A stretch of 64,000 nt of DNA, taken from assembly GCA_048594975.1 (NCBI GenBank), contig JBMDXQ010000090.1:372001-436000 (forward strand), given 5' to 3'. The position numbers and the translations under genes are program-made. Positions 45,167 through 52,171 of this stretch are shown piece by piece. The notes under the pieces were generated by a model. The model had not been told where the DNA came from and did no database searches. It worked only from the letters and a program-made list of their open reading frames with translations. How positions within the stretch are numbered: position 1 is the stretch's first letter; the number at the start of each line of letters is the position of its first letter. This stretch comes from JBMDXB01 sp048594975. GTDB lineage: Bacteria; Acidobacteriota; Vicinamibacteria; Vicinamibacterales; 2-12-FULL-66-21.

Positions 45167-46387
45167 ATGACCTCGCGTGCGACGCCTGCGATCCCCGTCG
45201 CCGGCCGTGTCGGCGGCTTCGTCTATGCCATCCGCAACATCGTCGCCGAGGCGCGGAAGGTGGAAGCCGCCGGGCGGACCGTGCAGTACTTGAACATCGG
45301 CGACCCCGTGCGGTTCGGGTTTCGGACCCCGCCGCACATGATCGAGGCAGTCGAGCGCGCTATGCGCGACGGCCGCAATGGCTACGCCCCATCGGAGGGC
45401 ATCCCGGCCGCGCGCGAGGCGGTGGCGGCCGAATACACGCGACGCGGCATGCCGGTCTCGCCCGACCGCGTCGTCATCACGTCGGGCACGTCCGAGGGGA
45501 TCGAGCTGGCGCTCTCGGCGCTGGCGGACGCGGGCGACGAGGTGCTCATCCCGGTTCCGACGTATCCCCTGTATACGGCCGTGGTCTCCAAGATCGGTGC
45601 GCGCGCCGTCTTCTACCGCACCGATCCGGACCGTGGGTGGCTCCCCGACATCGATCACGTGCGCAGGCTGCTGTCGCCGCGGACGAAGGCCCTCGTGGTG
45701 ATCGATCCCAACAACCCGACCGGTGCGACCTACGCAGCCGACATCAGGCGCGCCCTCCTCGAGCTCGCCGAGCGGCACAACGTGCCGCTGATCGCCGACG
45801 AGGTGTATGCGGATCTCGCGTTCGAGGGGCCGGTCCCGCCGATCGCCGCCCTGCAGCCGGACGCACCGGTGATCTCGTTCTCGTCGCTGTCGAAGGGCTA
45901 CCTTGCTCCCGGCTGGCGGTGCGGATGGCTCGCCGTCGGCCGGAGCGACCGCCTGGACGACGTGCTGGCCGGAATCCGGAAGCTGGCGGACGGCCGCCTG
46001 TGCAGCACCGGGCCGATGGAGTACGGACTGGTCGCGGCGCTCACCGGCGATCGCTCCCACCAGTCGGCGTTCCGGGCGGCGCTTCGCGAACGTGCCGAGC
46101 TCACGCACGCGCGCCTCAACGCGATCGACGGGATCACATCGGTCATGCCGGCGGCAGCCTTCTACGCCATGCCCCGCGTCACACTGCCCCCCGGGGCGAC
46201 CGACGCGGATTACGTGCTCGGCCTGCTGCGTGCCACGGGGGTGCTGTGCGTGTACGGCGCCGGCTTCGGCGCCGATCCGGCCGACGGGTTCTTCAGGGTG
46301 GTCTATCTCGCGGATCCGGCGACGCTGTCGGGCATCTACGATTCGATCGCCGCGTTCACCGGTGAGTTCCTCGCGGGTCGCAGCTAA
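45167..46387 (+). CDS. Class I aminotransferase, alanine/aspartate type
   Basis: A 406-residue fold-type I PLP enzyme. YLNIGDPVRFGF, GYAPSEGIPAAREAVA and ITSGTSEGIELAL open the protein. VIDPNNPTGATY and LIADEVYADLAFEG bind cofactor, and FSSLSKGYLAPGWRCGWL holds the Schiff-base lysine (K243). This pattern is near the AlaA-like alanine transaminases. The stop TAA is followed at once by the GTG of the AI-2E-type permease, so the two genes are one operon. Confidence 0.9.
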   Translation: MTSRATPAIPVAGRVGGFVYAIRNIVAEARKVEAAGRTVQYLNIGDPVRFGFRTPPHMIEAVERAMRDGRNGYAPSEGIPAAREAVAAEYTRRGMPVSPDRVVITSGTSEGIELALSALADAGDEVLIPVPTYPLYTAVVSKIGARAVFYRTDPDRGWLPDIDHVRRLLSPRTKALVVIDPNNPTGATYAADIRRALLELAERHNVPLIADEVYADLAFEGPVPPIAALQPDAPVISFSSLSKGYLAPGWRCGWLAVGRSDRLDDVLAGIRKLADGRLCSTGPMEYGLVAALTGDRSHQSAFRAALRERAELTHARLNAIDGITSVMPAAAFYAMPRVTLPPGATDADYVLGLLRATGVLCVYGAGFGADPADGFFRVVYLADPATLSGIYDSIAAFTGEFLAGRS

Positions 46388-47434
46388 GTGCCGAACGACA
46401 CCGGGAACTCGCCGAAGGGGCTGATCCTCTGGACCATCTGGACGGTGGTCCTGACCGTGCTCGTCCTCTGGGCCGCCTACCTCGTACGCGACGTGCTGCT
46501 CCTCATCTACATCAGCGGGGTGCTCGCGATCGGCTTCAGCCCGATCGTGCGCTTGATCCAGCGCCAGAAGATTCTGCCGATCGGATCACGCCGCTTCCCG
46601 CGGTGGTTGGCGATCCTGGTGCTGTACCTCGTGATCCTCGGCGGGCTGACCGGCATCGGCTTCATGATCTTCCCGCCGCTCGTCGACCAGGCGCGGCAGC
46701 TGTGGCTGGCGCTCCCCGGCATGCTGGAGCGCGGCCAGAACTTCCTGATGGCGCAGGGGATTCTGGGCCGACCGATCGAATGGCGCGACATCGTGCAGCG
46801 CACGCCGGTCATCGGCGGCACGGAGGCGGTGGGGACGGTGTTCGGCGCGGTCCTCGGCGTCCTCGGCGGCCTCGTCGGCCTCGTCACGATTCTCATCGTG
46901 ACGTTCTACCTGCTCGTCGAAGCCGAGGCGCTGCACCGCTTCCTCCTCAGCCTGTTTCCGCGCAGCCGCCGCGCGCGTGTCGCCCAGGTCAACCGCGAGA
47001 TCACCGTCAAGGTGAGCGCGTGGCTGGGCGGGCAACTGCTGCTGGGCACGGTCATCGGCATCACGTCGGCCATCGGGCTCTGGCTGATCGGCATCCCGTA
47101 CTTCTACGTGCTCGCCGTCATCTCCGCGATCGGCGAGCTCATCCCGGTCGTCGGCCCGATCCTGGCGGCGCTGCCGGCGATCGCCGTCGCCTCCACCGTC
47201 TCGCTGCAGAAGCTGGCGCTGGTCATCGTCTTCTTCATCGTGCAGCAGCAGTTCGAGAACCATGTGCTGGTGCCGAAGGTCATGGAACGGCAGGTCGGCA
47301 TCAGCCCGGTGACCGTCATCCTCGCGCTGTTGATCGGCGGCAGGCTCCTCGGCATCCTCGGCGCCCTGCTCGCCGTTCCGACCGCCGCCATTCTCCAGGT
47401 GGTCGTCGCTGAACTGCGCGACGACAATCGCTAA
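46388..47434 (+). CDS. AI-2E-family membrane permease
   Basis: A 348-residue protein with about eight membrane helices. The conserved tail GQLLLGTVIGITSAIGLWLI, IGELIPVVGPILAALPA and IVQQQFENHVLVPKVM is diagnostic of the AI-2E/PerM family (YdiK, YhhT). Despite the family name, members move various ions or small molecules, including Na+/Li+ with H+. The GTG start follows directly on the aminotransferase stop (TAAGTG). Directly behind the stop lies a strong inverted repeat. Confidence 0.9.
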   Translation: MPNDTGNSPKGLILWTIWTVVLTVLVLWAAYLVRDVLLLIYISGVLAIGFSPIVRLIQRQKILPIGSRRFPRWLAILVLYLVILGGLTGIGFMIFPPLVDQARQLWLALPGMLERGQNFLMAQGILGRPIEWRDIVQRTPVIGGTEAVGTVFGAVLGVLGGLVGLVTILIVTFYLLVEAEALHRFLLSLFPRSRRARVAQVNREITVKVSAWLGGQLLLGTVIGITSAIGLWLIGIPYFYVLAVISAIGELIPVVGPILAALPAIAVASTVSLQKLALVIVFFIVQQQFENHVLVPKVMERQVGISPVTVILALLIGGRLLGILGALLAVPTAAILQVVVAELRDDNR

Positions 47435-47565
47435 TCCCTGATCGCTCATCCTGAATCCCTCGTCCTGAATCCCCGATCCTGGACCTGATCGATAAGGGAT
47501 TCAGGATGAGCGATACAGTCAGGATGAGCGATACAGGATGAGCGATCAGCGAGGGATTCGCTGGC
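47435..47565. repeat. Tandem and inverted GGATGAGCGAT repeat
   Basis: CTGATCGCTCATCCTG at 47438-47453 is the exact reverse complement of CAGGATGAGCGATCAG at 47534-47549. The right side has three copies of AGGATGAGCGAT in tandem (about 47501-47546). GGGATTCAGGA-like units occur on both sides. The element starts 1 nt behind the stop of the AI-2E permease gene and could fold into a long cruciform or RNA hairpin. No T-tract follows. Confidence 0.75.
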
Positions 47566-47654
47566 ATCTGGGTTGATCACGCCAGCGCCGGGAGGATGCC
47601 GAGCTGGCCGTTGTGTGCAGATTCCGCCGGAACCGCGGAAGCGCCGGGGTCAAC

Positions 47655-47975
47655 ATGTGCAGTCGGGTTGTCACCCCGCGTTCCCGGTTCGGCGACACCA
47701 TGCTGGTGCTCTTCCTGCTGGCGCAGGCGGCCGACGGCGTGCTGACCTACATCGGCGTGAGCGTCTACGGCCCGCACATCGAGGGCAACCCGATCATCGG
47801 CTGGCTGATCGCGGTCATGGGCGAGGGCCTGGCGCTCACCACGGCGAAGGTGACGGCGGGCGCCTTTGGCATCCTGCTCCACCTCTCGAGCGTGCATCGC
47901 GCCGTCGCCTGCCTCGCCGCGTTCTACCTCGTCGCCGCGGTCTGTCCGTGGCTGGCCATCCTGTTCGTCCTCTGA
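47655..47975 (+). CDS. Small membrane protein, DUF5658-like
   Basis: A 106-residue protein with three predicted membrane helices (about 15-35, 45-68, 72-103). AQAADGVLTYIGVSVYG and EGNPIIGWLIAVMGEG resemble DUF5658 proteins (D..LT near the first helix, E.NP before the second). ATG 47655 has a GGGG stretch about 5 nt upstream; a GTG at 47613 would add a basic tail. Function unknown. Confidence 0.7.
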   Translation: MCSRVVTPRSRFGDTMLVLFLLAQAADGVLTYIGVSVYGPHIEGNPIIGWLIAVMGEGLALTTAKVTAGAFGILLHLSSVHRAVACLAAFYLVAAVCPWLAILFVL

Positions 47976-47997
47976 TCCCGCCCCCGCGCAGAACTCG

Positions 47998-48003
47998 TAT
48001 ACT
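47998..48003 (+). promoter_or_regulatory. -10 box TATACT for the gene at 48010
   Basis: TATACT ends 6 nt before ATG 48010, 22 bp behind the stop of the small membrane protein gene. The alpha-oxoamine synthase gene can thus start its own leaderless transcript. Confidence 0.65.
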
Positions 48004-48009
48004 CACCAG

Positions 48010-49191
48010 ATGCGTACCGATCCGCTGGCGTATCTGGGCGCCGAGATCCGCGCGCTGAAGGACCAGGGGCTGTATCGCCGCCTGCGCGTCCTCGAGGACG
48101 AGCAGAAGGCGCACACGACCTTCGACCATCGCTCGGTCGTCAACCTCTCGTCGAACAACTACCTGGGCCTGACCACCCATCCGACGCTCCGCCGCCGCGC
48201 GCTCGAGGCGCTCGAGCGCTTCGGCGTCGGATCCGGCTCGGTCCGCACGATCGCCGGCACGATGGCGATCCACCTGGAGCTCGAGCGAAAGCTGGCGGAC
48301 TTCAAGAAGGTCGAAGCGGTGGTCGTGTTCCAGAGCGGGTTCACCGCCAACGCCGGCACGGTCTCGGCGATCCTGACCAAGGACGACGTGGTCGTCTCCG
48401 ACGAACTGAACCACGCGAGCATCATCGACGGGTGCCGCCTGAGCCGCGCCGCGATCAAGGTGTTCCCGCACAAGGACGTCGAGGCCGCGCGCCGCGTGAT
48501 CGCCGGCCTGCCCGCGAGGCAGCGCAAGCTGCTCATCACCGACGGCGTGTTCAGCATGGACGGCGACCTCGGGCCGCTGCCCGCGCTCTGCGCGCTCGCC
48601 GAGGAGACCGGCTGCATCATGATGGTGGACGACGCGCACGCGAGCGGCGTGTTCGGGGCGAACGGCCGCGGGACGATCGATCATTTCGGCGTGCACGGTC
48701 GCGTCGACGTGCAGGTGGGCACGCTGTCCAAGGCGGTCGGCGCGCTCGGCGGCTACGTGGCCGGCAGCCGCGATCTGATCGAGTTCCTGTATCACCGCGC
48801 GCGTCCCTTCCTGTTCTCCACGTCGCACCCGCCCGCGGTGGCGGCGGCGTGCATCGCCGCGATCGACGTCCTGCTCGAGGAGCCGCAGATCATCGAGCGG
48901 CTCTGGGAGAACACCCGCTTCTTCAAGGGCGGCCTCGAACGCCTCGGCTTCAAGACCGGCGCGAGCGAAAGTCCCATTACGCCGGTGATCGTCGGCGAAG
49001 GCGCGACGGCGATGAAGCTGTCCGACCGGCTGTTCGAGGAGGGCGTGTTCGCGCAGGGCATCGCCTTCCCCACGGTGCCGAAGGACAAGGCGCGCGTCCG
49101 CACGATCGTGACCGCGACGCACACGCGCGAGGACCTGCAGTACGCGCTGGACGCGTTTCAGCGGGTGGGCCGCGAGCTCGCACTGATGTGA
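48010..49191 (+). CDS. Alpha-oxoamine synthase (glycine C-acetyltransferase-like)
   Basis: A 393-residue fold-type I PLP enzyme. LSSNNYLGLTTHPTLRR, GSGSVRTIAGTMAIHLELE, VFQSGFTANAG, VVSDELNHASIIDG and MMVDDAHASGVFG are all typical. The Schiff-base lysine is in GTLSKAVGALGGYV (K241). The family condenses amino acids with acyl-CoA: 2-amino-3-ketobutyrate CoA ligase (threonine catabolism), 8-amino-7-oxononanoate synthase (biotin) or serine palmitoyltransferase. The sequence looks most like the first. No threonine dehydrogenase or bio genes are nearby, so the substrate stays open, and a sphingolipid role is possible. Confidence 0.88.
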   Translation: MRTDPLAYLGAEIRALKDQGLYRRLRVLEDEQKAHTTFDHRSVVNLSSNNYLGLTTHPTLRRRALEALERFGVGSGSVRTIAGTMAIHLELERKLADFKKVEAVVVFQSGFTANAGTVSAILTKDDVVVSDELNHASIIDGCRLSRAAIKVFPHKDVEAARRVIAGLPARQRKLLITDGVFSMDGDLGPLPALCALAEETGCIMMVDDAHASGVFGANGRGTIDHFGVHGRVDVQVGTLSKAVGALGGYVAGSRDLIEFLYHRARPFLFSTSHPPAVAAACIAAIDVLLEEPQIIERLWENTRFFKGGLERLGFKTGASESPITPVIVGEGATAMKLSDRLFEEGVFAQGIAFPTVPKDKARVRTIVTATHTREDLQYALDAFQRVGRELALM

Positions 49192-49198
49192 GGACGCC

Positions 49199-50374
49199 GT
49201 GAAACATGCAACGGCCGACCGCGCGCGTGACTGGTTCAACGTCTACACGCGCGACCTGTCGGCCGAGGACCTGCAACGGCTCTTCACGCACGACACGCCG
49301 TGGGCCTACCGCTTCTTCGCGCGTGGCCTCGGCGACGAGGACCTCGCCGCGCTGCCGCGCTGGAAGCGGCTGCCGCATCAGCTCCGCCGGGTCTTCGTCG
49401 CCTTCACGCTGAAGCTGCCACCGGCGCGGCGCGCCCTTTACATCGGCGCGCTGGCGATCGCGGTGGTGGGGTTGCTGCAGCTGTTCCGCGGGTTTGCAGT
49501 GGTCGACGTTCCGCTGGGGACCCCGTTCTTCCAGGTCGGGCTCCCGATGCCGGTGTGGGCGCCAGGGACGCTCGCGCTGCTCGCCAGCCTCCTGCTCGTC
49601 AACCTGCTCGTCCTGATGGAGGTCGCCGATCGGCTCTCGCTCAAGGGCGAGCTGGAGATCGCGCGGGAGATCCAGCTCGCCATGCTGCCGACCGGCACCT
49701 ACGTCGGGCCCGGGCTGCAGATCTGCGGCATGACGCGGCCGGCCAACACCGTCGGCGGCGACTTCTACGACGTCCTGCCGCGGCCGGACGGTCGGGTCAT
49801 CGTCGCCCTCGGGGATGTCGCCGGCAAGGGCAGCCCGGCCGCGCTGCTGATGGCGCTGCTGCTCGCGGTGCTGCGGACGCTCGTCGACGAGGACCTTGGT
49901 GCGCCGGCGCTGATCAAGCGGCTCAACGTCCAGATCTGCCGCCACACACCCGCCTCGCGGTTCATCACGCTGTTCTACGGGGTGTACTCGCCGGCCTCGG
50001 GCGCGCTGACCTACGTTAACGCCGGACAGAACCCGCCGCTGGTCCGCCGCGCCGACGGCAGCTACGAGGAGTTGGGGAGCACCGGCGTCGCGCTCGGGAT
50101 GTTCGAAGGATCGCGGTTCGAGGCGGCGACGACCGCCATCGCCCCGGGCGAGATGCTCATCATGTACAGCGACGGGATCACCGAGGCCGAGGACCCGAAC
50201 GGACAGCCGCTCGACGAGGCCGGCCTCGAGCGCGTCATCGAAGCGCACGCCGGTGAGCCGCCATCCGAGATCGGCCGGCACGTGCTCCGCGCCGTCGAGC
50301 GTCACACCGACAGCACGCGGTTCCAGGACGATCTGACGATCCTCGTCCTCGCGCGCGATCAGTCGAAGGCGTAG
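49199..50374 (+). CDS. Membrane SpoIIE-type PP2C phosphatase (RsbU-like)
   Basis: A 391-residue protein with a soluble N-terminus of about 75 residues and two membrane helices (about 82-100, 120-142). A coiled linker (LSLKGELEIAREIQLAMLP) leads to a SpoIIE phosphatase domain (about 170-388) with metal-site Asp residues in NTVGGDFYDVLP, ALGDVAGKGSPAALLMA, MYSDGITEAED and FQDDLTILVL. Such phosphatases dephosphorylate anti-anti-sigma factors in partner-switching circuits (known). No anti-sigma kinase or STAS gene is in the window. GTG start with GAGGA 6 nt before. The end overlaps the convergent GT-C gene by 16 bp. Confidence 0.92.
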   Translation: MKHATADRARDWFNVYTRDLSAEDLQRLFTHDTPWAYRFFARGLGDEDLAALPRWKRLPHQLRRVFVAFTLKLPPARRALYIGALAIAVVGLLQLFRGFAVVDVPLGTPFFQVGLPMPVWAPGTLALLASLLLVNLLVLMEVADRLSLKGELEIAREIQLAMLPTGTYVGPGLQICGMTRPANTVGGDFYDVLPRPDGRVIVALGDVAGKGSPAALLMALLLAVLRTLVDEDLGAPALIKRLNVQICRHTPASRFITLFYGVYSPASGALTYVNAGQNPPLVRRADGSYEELGSTGVALGMFEGSRFEAATTAIAPGEMLIMYSDGITEAEDPNGQPLDEAGLERVIEAHAGEPPSEIGRHVLRAVERHTDSTRFQDDLTILVLARDQSKA

Positions 50375-52146
50375 ATCTGCACGCTCCCCATCAGGCGGAT
50401 CAGACGCGCCTGCTCGACCGCTCGTTGCCCGGCGGCGCTGAACCGCGCGTGGAACGCTTTCAGCTCGAAGTCGTCGAGCACCATGAAGGGCATGCGGCCG
50501 CTCTGGCGCAGCTTCGCCAGCGTCGTGTCGAGCTCCTCGGGTGCCACCAGGTCCCACCGGACGATGGGTTTCCCGGCGTACAGGCGCACGCTGCCGCTGT
50601 GCTGCGACGCGAGCACGATCGCGTTGCCCGGCAGTCGCTGCCCGACGAACTCGCCGGCCCGGACGTACCGCTGCTCGCCGTCACGCAGCTGGAAGGCGGA
50701 GCGACGTTCAGCGGTAACGATGCCGGCGATCGCGAGACCCCCGAACAGCGCCAGCGTGACCATCGTGCGGGCCGCAGGCGGCAGCCGGCGAAGGAGCGTC
50801 ATCGCTGCCCCCGCCGCGCACAGCAGCATCAGGGGAATCGCCGGCAGCAGGAAGCGTGAGTACGTCCACTCCCCGGCCCCGAATACCACGTAGGGCAGGT
50901 AGATTGCCTGCACGCCGGCGCTGAAGAGGACGGCAGCCCACGCCAGCGCGCGCGCGCCCGGCGGGCGGCGGCGCAACGCGACCGGCGCGAGCACGAAGAG
51001 CCAGATGAATATCGTCTGGGCCTCGGTGAGCCACCGTGGGTAGCGCGCCAGGTTTGGCACCACGTGTTCCATCGAGAACAGGTAGCCGAGGTCGCCATAG
51101 CCGGAGGCGAGCGGGGATCCGTACCGGACCTGGTGGATCCACGCGAGCGCGACGCAGGCAGGAACCATGGCCGCCATGAACAGCGCCGCGCGCCGACGCC
51201 GCGGACCCGCGCCGGCGTGGACGGCGAGCGCTGCGGGCACGAGCGCCAGTGGCGCCAGGTTCGGGCGGATGAGCAGCGCGATGGACGCCGTCGCCCCGGC
51301 GCCGCCCGCGGCGGCCGCCGTTCCGCGGCTGGCGAGCACCAGCGAGGCCAGCCAGAACGCGGTGACCGGCACGTCGCTCATCGGCTGCACCACCTGGAAC
51401 AGGAACGTCGGGCTGGCCGACAGCAGGGCGGCGCCGAGTCCAGCCGCGAGTGCATCGTCCATTGCCCGGCCAAGGCGATAGGTGAGCCAGACCGCGATGA
51501 CACCGAGCAGGGGCACGACGAGGTACACGCCGGCGGGCCACAGGGCGGCAGCCGGCGCCATCAGCAACGGGAACCCGGGTGGATACGTCGGCGCGATCAC
51601 CGGCGGCGCAACGCCCGGAACGAACCCAAGCGGCGTCAGCGTCCAGGACGGCAGGCGCCACTCGTCGATCAGGTCGCGCGGCACCGCGTCGGTGAGGCGG
51701 CCGTCGGCCAGGAGCAGGGCCTGGCTCACGTAGCCGCAGGAATCGGCGCCGCCGGCAGCGTAGGTGCCGAAGTACACGCCGGCGGCAGCGCTCCACACTG
51801 TGGCGGCGGCGACCAGCGCGTGCGCTGCGCCAGCCGAGTCGAGCATCGGCCAGGCGCGTGAGGCGACGGCGGCGATGCGGCGGCGCGCTGCCACCACCCA
51901 CGCGGCCGCCACGATCGCCGCCGCTACGGCCGGGCGGATCCAGGCGTGCGATCGGACGCGCACGCCGCCAAGGCGGATCTCGAAGCCGCCGGTCAGCGCG
52001 ATGAGCGCGGCGTACGAGCCGAGGATTGCGGCGCCCGCAAGCAGCACGACCGCCACGCCCCGCCGCCGTGCTCGTCCCGGCACCCGCCCCTTGCGGCCGG
52101 GTCCCGGCGATCCTGGTTTCACTGAGCGATCGACCCGAAAGGCCAC
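50359..52146 (-). CDS. GT-C-type membrane glycosyltransferase-like protein
   Basis: A 595-residue protein. A basic N-terminus of about 30 residues is followed by 10-12 membrane helices and a C-terminal soluble part of about 110 residues. The first large periplasmic loop begins with FGTYAAGGADSCGYVSQALL and has an Asp, where GT-C enzymes (ArnT/PMT/glycosyltransferase 39-like) keep their catalytic acid; PTYPPGFPLLMAPAAALWP follows. The family transfers sugars from lipid carriers at the outer face of the inner membrane. Acceptor and donor are unknown. The GTG start lies 25 bp from the start of the divergent aminopeptidase. Confidence 0.8.
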   Translation of the reverse strand: MAFRVDRSVKPGSPGPGRKGRVPGRARRRGVAVVLLAGAAILGSYAALIALTGGFEIRLGGVRVRSHAWIRPAVAAAIVAAAWVVAARRRIAAVASRAWPMLDSAGAAHALVAAATVWSAAAGVYFGTYAAGGADSCGYVSQALLLADGRLTDAVPRDLIDEWRLPSWTLTPLGFVPGVAPPVIAPTYPPGFPLLMAPAAALWPAGVYLVVPLLGVIAVWLTYRLGRAMDDALAAGLGAALLSASPTFLFQVVQPMSDVPVTAFWLASLVLASRGTAAAAGGAGATASIALLIRPNLAPLALVPAALAVHAGAGPRRRRAALFMAAMVPACVALAWIHQVRYGSPLASGYGDLGYLFSMEHVVPNLARYPRWLTEAQTIFIWLFVLAPVALRRRPPGARALAWAAVLFSAGVQAIYLPYVVFGAGEWTYSRFLLPAIPLMLLCAAGAAMTLLRRLPPAARTMVTLALFGGLAIAGIVTAERRSAFQLRDGEQRYVRAGEFVGQRLPGNAIVLASQHSGSVRLYAGKPIVRWDLVAPEELDTTLAKLRQSGRMPFMVLDDFELKAFHARFSAAGQRAVEQARLIRLMGSVQIYAFD

Positions 52147-52171
52147 GATTCGTGTCTAAATAGGAGCATCC

